Notes under the pieces: generated by a model | Databases searched by the model: none | What the model saw: the letters and a program-made list of their open reading frames with translations, nothing else | What the model was told of the DNA's origin: nothing | In this document: in pieces, positions 29,095 to 38,179 of the stretch | Layout: each line of letters begins with the position of its first letter | How positions within the stretch are numbered: the first letter of the stretch is position 1 | Made by a program: the position numbers and the translations under genes | Origin: Rubrivivax sp. | GTDB lineage: Bacteria; Pseudomonadota; Gammaproteobacteria; Burkholderiales; Burkholderiaceae_C | Direction: 5' to 3' | NCBI GenBank assembly: GCA_016789865.1 | Contig: JAEUPC010000219.1 | Location: forward strand, 1 to 47,591 | DNA: 47,591 nucleotides

Positions 29095-29499
29095 CTACGA
29101 GGTTCTTTCGCCCGCAAAGCTGAGCTCGACGCGCGCGCCGTCGGGGTCGATGAGAAAGATCTGCCACGTGTCGCTGTCGGCCAGGCGCCGGCTTTCGAAG
29201 GGCTGGCCGGCGGCGCGCAGGCGTTGTTCGAACGCGGGCCGATCGTCGGCGTTCAGTGCGAAGTGGTCGATGGGGCCTGAATGGCCTGAGTCGACTGCAA
29301 TGCCTGGGCTGCCCTGCCCCGCCCCACCCTCGCTCGGCAGCACATGCACCACCGCCTCGTCGCCCAGGTAGAACCAGCGCCCGGGCAGGGCGATGGCCGG
29401 GCGCGGGCCGGGCCGCAGGCCGAGCAGGGTGCAATAGAAGTGCTCGGTGCGGTCGAAGTCGGCGCTGCGCACCGTGACATGGCCCAGTGAGAGGAGCAT
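29095..29499 (-). CDS. VOC-family (glyoxalase/bleomycin-resistance-like) protein
   Basis: A vicinal-oxygen-chelate protein of 134 residues with two beta-alpha-beta modules. It starts LSLGHVTVRSADFDRTEHFY with LLGLRPGPRPAIALPG. The second module has GPIDHFALNADDRPAFEQRL and ends FLIDPDGARVELSF. The metal-ligand positions are His in LGHV, His in IDHF and Glu in RVELS. A TTG at 29520 overlapping the upstream stop would add seven residues. It is co-transcribed with the Bug-type binding protein. Substrate unknown. Confidence 0.82.
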   Translation of the reverse strand: MLLSLGHVTVRSADFDRTEHFYCTLLGLRPGPRPAIALPGRWFYLGDEAVVHVLPSEGGAGQGSPGIAVDSGHSGPIDHFALNADDRPAFEQRLRAAGQPFESRRLADSDTWQIFLIDPDGARVELSFAGERTS

Positions 29500-29516
29500 G
29501 GAGCGGCCTGCGGTGC

Positions 29517-30524
29517 TCAAGGCTTCTGCGCCGTGGTGGTGGGCGGTGCCGGTGCGGCCGCCGCCGCATCGGCCTTCGGCGCCCAGCGCCTGGTCTCGTC
29601 TTGGATGATGCGGGTGAGCCCGGCGGCGTTCTGCTCACCCGGCATCGCGCCCAAGGTCGCCACGCGGTCCTTGATGGCCGGCGTGGCCATGGCCTTCTGC
29701 AACTCGGCCTCCAGCCGCCGCAGCACTGCCGGCGGCGTGGCCGCAGGTGCCAGCACGCCGAACCAGGCCAGCGACTCGAAGCCCGGCAGCCCGCTTTCGC
29801 CGACGGTGGGCAGCTCGGGCGCCGCGGCAGCGCGGGTGGGGGAGGTGACGGCCAGCGCGCGCACCTTGCCGTCCTTGATGAGCGGCAACGCCTGCGTGAT
29901 GTTGCCGAAGAACAGCTGCGTGCGCCCGGAGATCACGTCCGGCCACGGGCCGCCGGGGTTGGGCACGTGCACCATGTCGAGCCCGGCCATGCGGTTCATC
30001 AGCTCACCGGCGCGGTGCTGCGAAAGGCCGATGCCGCCCGACGAGTAGCTGAACTTGCCCGGCTGGCTGCGCACCAGCGCCACCAGTTCCTGCACGCTGC
30101 GCGCCGGCACGTCGTTGGACACCACCAGCACGTTGGGCGTGATGATCAGCTGCGCGATGGGCGCCAGGTCGCGCAGCGTCTCGTAGGGCGGCTTCATGCC
30201 GAAGGCGCCGGCGGAGAGCACGAGCGCGGCGTCGCCCGACATCACCAGCGTGTGGCCGTCGGGCGCCGACTTGGCCACGCGGTCCACGCCGATGGTGCCG
30301 CCGGCACCGGGTGCGTTCTCCACCACCACGTTGACCGCCATCGATTCGGTCAGCGCCGGGGCGAGCAGCCGGGCCAGGATGTCGGGGGCCGAGCCGGCGA
30401 CGAAAGGCACCACCAGGCGGATCGGCTTGCTCGGGTAGGCGGCCGGGGTCTGCGCCCAGCCCAGACCGGGGCTGGCCGACAAGGCCAGGGTGCAGGCGAG
30501 CATGAGGTGGGTTCTGTGGTTCAT
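29517..30524 (-). CDS. Bug-family (TctC-like) tripartite tricarboxylate transporter substrate-binding protein
   Basis: A periplasmic binding protein of 335 residues. The signal peptide MNHRTHLMLACTLALSASPG ends in WAQ near residue 25. Mature motifs are YPSKPIRLVVPFVAGSAPDI, VVENAPGAGGTIGVDRVAKS, PDGHTLVMSGDA, SYSSGGIGLSQHRAGELMNR and PTVGESGLPGFES. No TctA/TctB permease genes adjoin it, as is usual for the very numerous orphan Bug proteins of Burkholderiales. GAGGAG precedes the ATG at 30524. The Ala/Pro-rich C-terminus (DAAAAAPAPP) is an extension. Confidence 0.92.
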   Translation of the reverse strand: MNHRTHLMLACTLALSASPGLGWAQTPAAYPSKPIRLVVPFVAGSAPDILARLLAPALTESMAVNVVVENAPGAGGTIGVDRVAKSAPDGHTLVMSGDAALVLSAGAFGMKPPYETLRDLAPIAQLIITPNVLVVSNDVPARSVQELVALVRSQPGKFSYSSGGIGLSQHRAGELMNRMAGLDMVHVPNPGGPWPDVISGRTQLFFGNITQALPLIKDGKVRALAVTSPTRAAAAPELPTVGESGLPGFESLAWFGVLAPAATPPAVLRRLEAELQKAMATPAIKDRVATLGAMPGEQNAAGLTRIIQDETRRWAPKADAAAAAPAPPTTTAQKP

Positions 30525-30778
30525 GTCGATCTCCTCGTGGGGCGGTGTCGGCATCGTGGCCCGGGGCCGGCCGCGCGGGCTGAGGCGGGGCTCAAGGTCT
30601 TCTCGGGGATTTCTCAGGATCGTTGCAGCGCAGGCGGGGCACCGCAGCGGTGGCCCGGGTGTTGCAATTCGCCGCCGCCGGCGGCATCAAGCAGATCGAA
30701 ACGATCCTAAGCCGGTGCCGCCCCGGGCGAGCCAGGAGTGAATCAGCGGTGCTTGTGCGGCAAGATGCAGCCTCCGTG

Positions 30779-32536
30779 ATGCGCCTGCCTTCCGCACCCC
30801 CGCCCGATCGTTTTGCGCTCCTGCCCGATCGCTTCGCCGTGGGCCCCTGGCGGGTGGTGGTGTCGCTCGACGAAGTGGCCGGCCTCGGCCCGCACGCGGG
30901 GCAGGTGCACAAGCTCGAGCCGCGCGCGATGCGGCTGCTGGTGGTGCTGGCGCAGGCCCGCGGCGAGGTGGTGCTGGCCGACGAGTTGCTCAACGCCGTG
31001 TGGCCGGGCCTCATTGTCACGCCCAGTTCGCTGTACGACGCGGTGGCGCAGCTGCGCAAGGTGCTGGGGGCGGACCACATCGCCACCGTGCCGCGCAAGG
31101 GGTATCGGCTGGTGACGCCGGTGGTCACCGAGGCCGCATCCACGTCTGTGGCGCCGGCGGCGCCGATTGCATCGGGCACACCGCCTGCACCGAGCGCATC
31201 GGCGTCGCCCGAAGCAGCCATGCCTGCACGCGCACCTGCACTCGAGCCGGCGCCCGCGCCGGCACCTCACACCGCACTGACCGCCCCTCCAGCGCCGGCC
31301 ACCGAGCCCCGCCTGGGCCCGCGCTCGGTGGCCGTGCTGCCCTTCATCGCGCGCGGGCTGCCTGACTCGCTGTCGTTCCTGAGCGAAAGCCTCACCGGCG
31401 CGCTGATTTCCGAACTCTCGCGCCAGCCCGGGCTGGCGGTGGTGGCGCTGGGCACCATGCTCACCTTCGGCCAGCGCCATCCGCCGCCGCAGAGGCTGGC
31501 CGACGAGCTGGGCGTGCGCTACGTGGTCGACGGCCAGCTCGAACAACGCGGCGACACGCTGCACGTGGGCGTGCAGGTGGTCGACGCGCGGCGCGGCACG
31601 CAGACGTGGGCCGATGAGCTGACGCTGCCGGCCAACGCCTGGCATGCCACCGCCACCGTGGTGGTGGGCCGCCTGGCACGCGCGCTGCGCTTCGAGCTCA
31701 ATGACCTGGCCAGCCAGGAGCTGCCGGCCCCGGCCAGCGATGCCGAGGTGCAGGCGCGCGCTTTCGCCGCGCAGGCCTGGGTGCAACTGTTTGCCCGCGC
31801 GCAGACGCCCGAAACCAACCAGCGTGCCACGCGGCTGGCGCGCTCGGCCGTGGCGCTCGCGCCCGAGCTGAGCCAGGCCTGGATGTGCCTGGCCTACGCC
31901 GACTGGCGCGCCGGCCAGTACCGCTGGAGCGACGAGCCGCGCGACGAGCAGTTGGCGCGCGCACTGGCCGAGGCCGAGCGCGCCGTGGCGCTCGACCCGC
32001 GCGACCCGGACGCCCACTACGTGCTCTCGCTGGCGGCAAGATTTGCCCGCGGTGAGCGGGCACGCAGCAACGAGGCCTTGCGCAATTGCCTGCGGCTGTC
32101 GTCGTCGTACGCCCCTGCGTACGGCCTGCTGGCCCAGGCCGTGGAGCGGGCCGGGCGGCACGACGAGGCGCGGGCCTACTGCGACAAGGCCTTCGAGCTG
32201 AGCCCGTTGGAGCCCCTGCGCGTGATCTGGCACTTCGTGCGGGCCGAGGCCGCGCTGGCCACCGGTGACCCGCGCAGCGCCCTGGAAGAGGCGCAGCGGG
32301 GCATGGCGGTCAACCCCTCGTACGGCCAGCTGTACATGGCCGGTGCGATTGCCGCCTGGCGGCTGGGCGCGGTGCAGCAGGCGCACGAGTGGATCGCCAC
32401 GCTGCGCCAGCACCCCGCGTTCTGCAGCCTCGAGGCCACTCGGGTGACCATCGTGCAAACCTTCGACCCCGCCTGCATCGAGCAGATGAAGCAGCTGCTG
32501 GGCACGCTGCGCGAGGCGGGGTTGCCGCCGCAGTGA
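30779..32536 (+). CDS. Winged-helix (CadC-like) regulator with sensory domain and TPR repeats
   Basis: A 585-residue protein. The N-terminal OmpR-type winged helix (about 15-105) has LEPRAMRLLVVLAQARGEVV, LADELLNAVWPGLIVTPSSL and VLGADHIATVPRKGYRLVTP. A Pro/Ala linker of about 65 residues follows. Next comes the domain starting RSVAVLPFIARGLPDSLSFL with YVVDGQLEQRGDTLHVGVQV. TPR-like helices occur from about residue 330 (AVALAPELSQAWMCLAYADW, AVALDPRDPDAHYVLSLAAR). There is no membrane segment in the linker, so it is probably cytosolic. ATG 30779 is used; GTG at 30749 is possible. It diverges from the Bug/VOC genes. Confidence 0.82.
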   Translation: MRLPSAPPPDRFALLPDRFAVGPWRVVVSLDEVAGLGPHAGQVHKLEPRAMRLLVVLAQARGEVVLADELLNAVWPGLIVTPSSLYDAVAQLRKVLGADHIATVPRKGYRLVTPVVTEAASTSVAPAAPIASGTPPAPSASASPEAAMPARAPALEPAPAPAPHTALTAPPAPATEPRLGPRSVAVLPFIARGLPDSLSFLSESLTGALISELSRQPGLAVVALGTMLTFGQRHPPPQRLADELGVRYVVDGQLEQRGDTLHVGVQVVDARRGTQTWADELTLPANAWHATATVVVGRLARALRFELNDLASQELPAPASDAEVQARAFAAQAWVQLFARAQTPETNQRATRLARSAVALAPELSQAWMCLAYADWRAGQYRWSDEPRDEQLARALAEAERAVALDPRDPDAHYVLSLAARFARGERARSNEALRNCLRLSSSYAPAYGLLAQAVERAGRHDEARAYCDKAFELSPLEPLRVIWHFVRAEAALATGDPRSALEEAQRGMAVNPSYGQLYMAGAIAAWRLGAVQQAHEWIATLRQHPAFCSLEATRVTIVQTFDPACIEQMKQLLGTLREAGLPPQ

Positions 32537-32693
32537 GGCCGGGCGGGGTCGGCGGGGTCGGGCACTCTCGCCACGCGTGGCTGGCCAAGGCTCACCCCAC
32601 GTTGAGAAGTCCTTCGGGCGTTCTTCAGCCCGGCCTCGACACCTCGAGAGCGAGTGCACAGACGATGCGGGCTCCACGACACCGGAGCCCATC

Positions 32694-33149
32694 ATGTCCT
32701 TCCCATCGACCCACGCCGCCATCCGCTTGTCTCACCGCCTTTCGGCCATCGCCCTTGGCCTCGCCGCGGCCGCATGTGGCGGCGGCGGCAGTGAAGACGC
32801 GGGCGTGGCCCTGAGTGCGCCTTCGGCCCATGCGGCACCGGGGGCGTCGGCAGCATCAATGGCGGCACTGGCGCCTGCGGCCAACAGTGCCGTGGCGGCC
32901 GTGTCCGTCGCGTTCGAAGGCTGCGTGCTCGACCGCCACTACATCCCGACCACCGGCACACCGGTTCGCGCCTTGGCGGCCGACGGGCGGCTGCTCGGCA
33001 ACGCCATCAGCGATGACCTGGGCCGCTTCACGCTGCGGCTGCCGGCGGGCGGCGAAGTGACGCTGCAGGTCGACCGGCCGCAAGGCGAGTCGCTGGCGCA
33101 GCGGGTGGGTGCGGCTGCGTCGAAGGCGCAGGCCTGCCTGCTCGATTGA
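32694..33149 (+). CDS. Small lipoprotein with a carboxypeptidase-regulatory-like (beta-sandwich) domain
   Basis: A 151-residue exported protein. The N-terminus has a hydrophobic segment ending LGLAAAACGGGGSED, a probable lipobox with the Cys at about residue 26 and a Gly-rich tether. After an Ala-rich stretch comes a beta-sandwich-like part: VSVAFEGCVLDRHYIPTTG, VRALAADGRLLGNAISDD and LGRFTLRLPAGGEVTLQVDR. The phrase on added decoration resembles CarboxypepD_reg domains. GGAG lies before ATG 32694. Function unknown; likely membrane- or surface-anchored. Confidence 0.7.
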   Translation: MSFPSTHAAIRLSHRLSAIALGLAAAACGGGGSEDAGVALSAPSAHAAPGASAASMAALAPAANSAVAAVSVAFEGCVLDRHYIPTTGTPVRALAADGRLLGNAISDDLGRFTLRLPAGGEVTLQVDRPQGESLAQRVGAAASKAQACLLD

Positions 33150-33313
33150 TGCCGCATCGACGCCGCAAGGTCTCGTTGGCTCGCCGCCGGCGCCGGAAGC
33201 AGGCTGCGCGCTGGCGCTGGAGCTGGCCGAACCGATGCGCCTGTTCTGCGAAGGCCGGCCGGGCCTGGCCATCCATGCCGCGGGGTTGGCGGTGGAGGTC
33301 TGCGCTGCGGTGT

Positions 33314-33454
33314 GGTGAAGTGGCGGTGAGCGCCGAATGCGGCTGCGGGCTGCTGCGCATGCCGGTGCGTGACACCGGCCCAGGCATCGTCGGCAAGCCC
33401 TTCAGCCAGCGCCAACGTGCCGAAGGGCTGCGGCGCCATCTGCCGCCCGCCTGA
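33314..33454 (+). pseudogene. Possible histidine-kinase ATPase-domain scrap
   Basis: The frame reads GEVAVSAECGCGLLRMPVRD then TGPGIVGKPFSQRQ before a stop at 33452. VRDTGPGI is the G1 box of HATPase domains, and the strand before it is in the right place. The sequence before and after does not continue as a kinase. The rest of the 33150-33571 gap shows no gene. A short match, so treat as weak. Confidence 0.3.
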
Positions 33455-33571
33455 GCGGGCCCGGCTGCACCACTGCGGGTGAGGCCGGGGTCACCAGATA
33501 AAGCGGCACCTCGCAAGCACGTGATCCCAGCGCCAATGGCGCGCCATCCGAATCCGGCCTGACAATGGTCC

Positions 33572-35176
33572 ATGAACAAGACAAGGTCGCGCTGGCGTCT
33601 CGTCGTGCTGGGCGTGCTCGCCTTCATGACGCTCGCGGTGACGGCCGCCTGCACCGTTCTCGTGGCCGACGAACCGCGGCGCCCACCGCCGCCGGGCATC
33701 ACTGAACCGGTGCTGCTGGCGCTGGCGGTGCCGTTCGAGCACCGTTGGGCGCGTGACAGCAGCCACCCGCTGCTGGCCGCAGCGGCGATCGATATCGACG
33801 GCGACGGCCGCGACGAGGTCTTTCTCGGCGGCTCCGCGGGCCAGCCCGACGCGCTGCTGGTGTGGCACGAGGGCGCGCTGGTCGACCGTGCCGCCGCGCT
33901 GCAGCTGGGCGACACGCGGGCCACCTATGGTGCGCTGTCGCTGGACCTGGACGGCGACGGTCGCGTCGATCTGCTCACCGTCGGCGAGGCCGGCCTGACG
34001 TTGTGGTTGAACCGCGGCGCGCGCTTCGAGCCGCGCGCCATCGAGGTCAAACTGCCGCCCGACGCGGTGCCGCTGGCCGTGACGGCGGGCGACTTCGACC
34101 GCGACGGCCGCGTCGACCTGTACCTGAGCCTTTTCGTGGCGCCGGCGAAGTTCCGCTCGCCGGTGTTCAACGACCCGGCGCACGCCAAGACCAATGTGCT
34201 GTTGCGCAACCTGGGCGAACTCGCCTTCCAGGACGTGACCGACCGCGTCACGGCCGGGCTGCAGAACACCTTCACGTCGTCGTTCGTCGACCTCGACCGC
34301 GACGGCTGGCTCGATCTTGTGCTGGCGCAGAACACCGGCGAGGCCGAGATCCTGCACAACCGCGGCCAGGGCCGGTTCGAACGACTGCCGCTGCGCACCG
34401 GCTACGGCTTCTGGATGGGGCTGGCCTTCGGCGACCTGCACGGCAAGGGCCACCTGGACATCTTCGTCAGCAACGCCGGCAGCTCGATCCCCGGCTTCGT
34501 CGTGCGCGGCGATCGCCGCGATGACCAGCCTGCGGCGCTGCCGTGGCTGCTGCTGCGCAACGACGGCGGCATGCGCTTCACCGACATCGGCGAGGCCGCG
34601 GGCCTGGGCGGCTTCGGGTTCGCCTGGGGCGGCAGCTTCGAGGACATCAACCTCGACGGCGCGCTCGACCTGCTGGTGGCCGAGAACTACGTGCGCTGGC
34701 CGATCCACCGCCTGTTCAAGCTGCCGGGCAAGGTGCTGCTGGGTGGCGCGGGCGGCGCGGCCGGCGGCCCGCGCTTCTTTACCTCCGAGGCCGGCGCCAA
34801 CGCCAGCTACGGGCATGTGCCGCTGATCGCCGACCTCGACGGCGACGGCCGCAACGACCTGCTGTGGGCCAACATGGACGGCGCGGCGCGCGCCTACCTC
34901 AACCGCACGCCCGGGCGCTACTTGTCGGTGCGGTTGCCCGACACGCCCCGCAGCATCGGCGCGCGGGTGCGGCTGGAAGGGGTGCCCGGCGCCGCGGTGC
35001 GGTACGTCATCGCCGGCGAGGGGCTGACTTCCGATCGAACGGCGCAACACACTTTCGGCATGCCCGCGGGCAGCGCGGCGCCGACGGCGCTGAAGGTGGA
35101 GTGGCCCGATGGCCGCTTCACCACCATCGAGAACCCGCTGCTGCACACGCGGCTCGTGGTGGCTGCGCCGCCGTGA
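33572..35176 (+). CDS. FG-GAP/VCBS repeat protein with C-terminal ASPIC/UnbV domain
   Basis: A secreted beta-propeller-type protein of 534 residues. The N-terminal hydrophobic stretch LVVLGVLAFMTLAVTAAC may be a lipoprotein signal with Cys near residue 27. At least six calcium-binding-type loops are visible: DIDGDGRDE, DLDGDGRVD, DFDRDGRVD, DLDRDGWLD, DINLDGALD and DLDGDGRND. The C-terminal domain is ASPIC/UnbV-like: GRYLSVRLPDTPRSIGARVR, then GLTSDRTAQHTFGMP and LKVEWPDGRFTTIENP. Such proteins sit on the outer surface or in the periplasm; the ligand is not known. Confidence 0.85.
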   Translation: MNKTRSRWRLVVLGVLAFMTLAVTAACTVLVADEPRRPPPPGITEPVLLALAVPFEHRWARDSSHPLLAAAAIDIDGDGRDEVFLGGSAGQPDALLVWHEGALVDRAAALQLGDTRATYGALSLDLDGDGRVDLLTVGEAGLTLWLNRGARFEPRAIEVKLPPDAVPLAVTAGDFDRDGRVDLYLSLFVAPAKFRSPVFNDPAHAKTNVLLRNLGELAFQDVTDRVTAGLQNTFTSSFVDLDRDGWLDLVLAQNTGEAEILHNRGQGRFERLPLRTGYGFWMGLAFGDLHGKGHLDIFVSNAGSSIPGFVVRGDRRDDQPAALPWLLLRNDGGMRFTDIGEAAGLGGFGFAWGGSFEDINLDGALDLLVAENYVRWPIHRLFKLPGKVLLGGAGGAAGGPRFFTSEAGANASYGHVPLIADLDGDGRNDLLWANMDGAARAYLNRTPGRYLSVRLPDTPRSIGARVRLEGVPGAAVRYVIAGEGLTSDRTAQHTFGMPAGSAAPTALKVEWPDGRFTTIENPLLHTRLVVAAPP

Positions 35177-35314
35177 TGCGCCCCTGCGACCGCCGGGCGT
35201 GTGGCGGCGCCATGGCCGCGGCCAGATTTGCCCTTCGACCCGCGCCGCGCACTGCGTGACATGATGTCGGGCCGGGCGCCGGGCTGAGGCGCCGGCACAG
35301 ATCGGAGCGCTGCC

Positions 35315-36259
35315 ATGAATGAACGGCTCAGCGGTGCACTCGCGAAGGCCCCGTCGGCCATCAATTCCGCCGAAGCGCGGTGGGGCACGGCCCACGGCGC
35401 GCCAGGAGCGCGTGCGGTGCGCAAGGGGCTCGCCATGCTCGCCATGCTGGCCGCCGCCACGGGCGGCCCGGCCGCTGCCTATTCCGTCGAGGACTTGCAG
35501 CGCGACGCCCGCGCCCATCATGCCAAGATGATGGCCCGCCTGGGCGCGGTGCGTATCGTGCAAGTCGCCACCTTCGCAGCCCCAGGAGGCGCCGCGTCCG
35601 ACAGCCGCAGCGAGGTCTGGTTGAAGGGCGAGAAGTGGCGCGTCGAGGGTGCACTGAGCATGGGCGGGGGCAGCGCACCGATGCAATCGACCACGCTGTT
35701 CGACGGCAAGGAGTTGTGGACGCTGACGATGGGCATGAAGGTCAAGTTGCCGGCCGGGCAGGGCCAGGCACCGTGGACCTCGGCGTGGAGCAGCCTGCCC
35801 GAGGGTACCCGCCTGGTCGGCTCGGAAACTTTCTCGGGGCGCGCGTGCTGGATGCTTGAGTACCCGCAAGCGCCGGCCAACCCCGTGATTCGTGGTGCGG
35901 GCCGCACGCGGGTGTGCATCGACAAGGTGCAATTCATCCTGCTGATGAGCGAGTCGGTGCTGTCGGGCAAGACGATCCGCACCACGATGTCGGACTTCCG
36001 CACCGTCAAGGGCCTGGACTTCCCCCACGCGACGACCACCACGTCCAACGGCCAGACCACGATGAGCTCCAAGGTCACCCGGCTGGATGTTGGTGCCGAC
36101 ATGCCAGACCACCTGTTCGATGCTTCCAAGCTGGGCGGCAGCCCCGCCGGCGCCGCCGGCGGTGCGCCGGCCGGCCCGGGCATGGAAGCCTTGATGCGCC
36201 AGGCCGAGGAGATGCGCCGCCGCTTCGGCGGCCAAGCGGCGCCTCCCGCCGGCAAGTAG
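35315..36259 (+). CDS. Secreted protein of unknown function with LolA-like beta structure
   Basis: A 314-residue protein with no domain I can name firmly. After an export signal (GLAMLAMLAAATGGPAAA) come strands typical of outer-membrane-lipoprotein-sorting-like proteins: SRSEVWLKGEKWRVEGAL, STTLFDGKELWTLTMGMKVK, GSETFSGRACWMLEY and CIDKVQFILLMSES. A Gly/Ala-rich tail ends it. The ATG at 35315 leaves about 35 residues before the signal. A GTG at 35417, with AGGAG eight bases upstream, would put the signal peptide at the N-terminus and may be the true start. Confidence 0.65.
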   Translation: MNERLSGALAKAPSAINSAEARWGTAHGAPGARAVRKGLAMLAMLAAATGGPAAAYSVEDLQRDARAHHAKMMARLGAVRIVQVATFAAPGGAASDSRSEVWLKGEKWRVEGALSMGGGSAPMQSTTLFDGKELWTLTMGMKVKLPAGQGQAPWTSAWSSLPEGTRLVGSETFSGRACWMLEYPQAPANPVIRGAGRTRVCIDKVQFILLMSESVLSGKTIRTTMSDFRTVKGLDFPHATTTTSNGQTTMSSKVTRLDVGADMPDHLFDASKLGGSPAGAAGGAPAGPGMEALMRQAEEMRRRFGGQAAPPAGK

Positions 36260-36298
36260 CTCACACGACCCTCGCTCCTTCGCCAGGGGCGCTGATCG

Positions 36299-36329
36299 AG
36301 CCGCTGAACGCTGCGGTGCGCGAGCGGCT
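36299..36329. terminator. Possible hairpin between convergent genes
   Basis: AGCCGCT (36299-36305) and AGCGGCT (36323-36329) form a 7-bp stem with a 17-base loop, in the gap between two convergent genes. No T-run follows. Confidence 0.25.
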
Positions 36330-36353
36330 GGCGCGTGCCACCTCGCTGCTCGG

Positions 36354-37913
36354 TCAGTCCAGCTTCCAGGCGTGCACCGCGCTGACGGCGAGGTCGCCGG
36401 GGATCACGCCCAGGCCGATTCCGGCGCTGAGGCCGAAGCCCTGGAACACGAACTTGTCGTCGAACGAGATGTCCAGTCCCGCGCTCACCACCTTGCTCGG
36501 CGGCCCGCCGGAGACGGCGCCGCCGAAGCCCCAGCCGGTGAAGCTCGCCAGGTCGACCTTCGGGAAGAACTGCAGGCCGATCGGCGTCACGCCGATGGTC
36601 GCGTTGGACACGAGCTGCGGGCCCACCGCCAGGTAGCGGCCGCCGTTGCCGCGGAAGTCGGTCACCCACAGCAGCGACACGTCCACGCCGATCACCGCCG
36701 CGGCCGAGAAGGCCACCTGGTAGCCGAGGTAGAAGTGCGCGTCGTCCGCGGCGTGCGCCGGCCGGATGAACCAGTCCACCGCCGACGACGTGCGGCGCGG
36801 CAGGTTCGGCATCGCCCCCAGCGCCTGCAGCCGCCGGTCGAACTCGGCTCTCGGCAGCGTGCAGAAGGTCTCGGGCGTGAACAGCGCGGCGATGGCGCCG
36901 CGCTGGGATTGCAGCAGCGCTGTCACCCGCTGCAGCTCGGGCACGGCCCGCGTGTGCGCAGCCAGCGCCTGCGCCACCTGCTGCAACAGCGGCGAGGCCT
37001 GCGAGCCCTGCCGCAGCCGGTCGCGCTGCGCCTCGGTGCGTTCCTGCGTCGCCCGGGCCGCGTCGAAGAGGCCGGCGACCGCCTTGCCCGCGCCCACGGC
37101 GGCGACGGTGGCCTTGCAGATGTCGGCCCTGAGGTCGGCGCGCACGCAGCGGTTGGCGACAAAGTCCTCGGCCAGCCCGCCGTTGCACGACGGGACGCGC
37201 TCGACGAGCAGGCATGGGCGCTGGTCGAGCGCGCCGCAGGCGCCCCGTCGCTGGCAGGTGCCGGCGGCGTTGACGAGCCCGGCGTCGCACGAGCCGAAGA
37301 TGCGCCCGACCCCGGCCAGCACCGCGGCGGCACAGGCGTCGCCGGCCTTCACGTGCGCGGCGCTGCGGCCGTAGCCATCGGGGCACTTCCAGCAGGTACC
37401 GCCGTCGACCAGGTCGAAGAAGCTGCCCGGCGGGCAGGCCAGGCTGGCCGCGAACTGCGCCGCGGCGCGCTGCGGCGGTACGGTGCGCGCGCAGGCGCGC
37501 TCGGCAGTGACAGGGTGCGCAGTGCGCCGGTAACCGCCGGGGCAGCTCCAGCAGTCGCCGTTCGGGTCCCAGAACTGGCCCCGCGGGCAGTCGGTGCGCA
37601 GCAACCCGGTGCCCCGGCCATGCCGTGCGGCCCTGGAGAACGCCTCGTGCAGCGGGCGCTCGCAGGCGTCGCCGCTCTTGACGTGGAAGACCGTGCGCGC
37701 CGCCCCGTCGGGGCAGCGCCAGCAGGTGCCGCCGTCGATCGGGTCGAAGAACGCGCCGCCCGGGCACTGGCTCGGCTTGTTCGACACCAGCGTCGCCTTG
37801 GCGATGGTGCAACTGGCCTGTCCCTCGCCGCCGCATTCGGCCCCCAGCGCCGGGGCGGCGAGCAACGCCGCAAGAGCTGCGCCCAGGACGCGCCCGATCC
37901 ACCTGTTGTTCAT
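36354..37913 (-). CDS. Secreted cysteine-repeat protein of unknown function
   Basis: A 519-residue protein with a signal peptide (about 1-25, ending APALGA). Three repeats follow at about residues 50-84, 109-141 and 160-194. Each has four cysteines in the pattern C-x11/13-C-x2-C-x16-C, with shared sequence such as GGTCWRCPDG, GDCWSCPGGY and GGTCWKCPDG. A fourth Cys-rich stretch follows. The C-terminal half is Cys-poor, with coiled-coil-like helices (QDRLRQG-type) and then a beta-rich part (HFYLGYQVAFSAAAVIGVD, YLAVGPQLVSNATIGVTPI). GGAGG lies 8-12 bases before ATG 37913. I know no described function; a surface or periplasmic disulfide- or metal-binding protein is likely. Confidence 0.7.
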   Translation of the reverse strand: MNNRWIGRVLGAALAALLAAPALGAECGGEGQASCTIAKATLVSNKPSQCPGGAFFDPIDGGTCWRCPDGAARTVFHVKSGDACERPLHEAFSRAARHGRGTGLLRTDCPRGQFWDPNGDCWSCPGGYRRTAHPVTAERACARTVPPQRAAAQFAASLACPPGSFFDLVDGGTCWKCPDGYGRSAAHVKAGDACAAAVLAGVGRIFGSCDAGLVNAAGTCQRRGACGALDQRPCLLVERVPSCNGGLAEDFVANRCVRADLRADICKATVAAVGAGKAVAGLFDAARATQERTEAQRDRLRQGSQASPLLQQVAQALAAHTRAVPELQRVTALLQSQRGAIAALFTPETFCTLPRAEFDRRLQALGAMPNLPRRTSSAVDWFIRPAHAADDAHFYLGYQVAFSAAAVIGVDVSLLWVTDFRGNGGRYLAVGPQLVSNATIGVTPIGLQFFPKVDLASFTGWGFGGAVSGGPPSKVVSAGLDISFDDKFVFQGFGLSAGIGLGVIPGDLAVSAVHAWKLD

Positions 37914-38179
37914 GCGATATGCCTCCGCGGGCGCGTAGAGGGCGCCCAAACAGGGAAAGCAGGAATCCGCCTTCGAATCCCCAGCGAAGTGCGGCCTTGG
38001 CTGGACGTGCGCCGTGCGGCCCGAGCGGCCCGAGCGGCCCGGTGCAGAGCGAGCAAGTTGCCGGCGCCAACGTGTCCCGGCGGGCGATCGAGTTCTGTTT
38101 TCGCCACGCTGGAGTGTCGTCCCCATTCCCGTCCCTGCCAACCTGCATCGCGTGGGCGCGCAGCGGACGACAGCGACCG

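Noticed and set aside
33491-36235. A 914-codon minus-strand frame over the FG-GAP protein gene
   Set aside because: Shadow of the real gene; composition is Arg/Ala/Gln/His-rich without recognisable domains.
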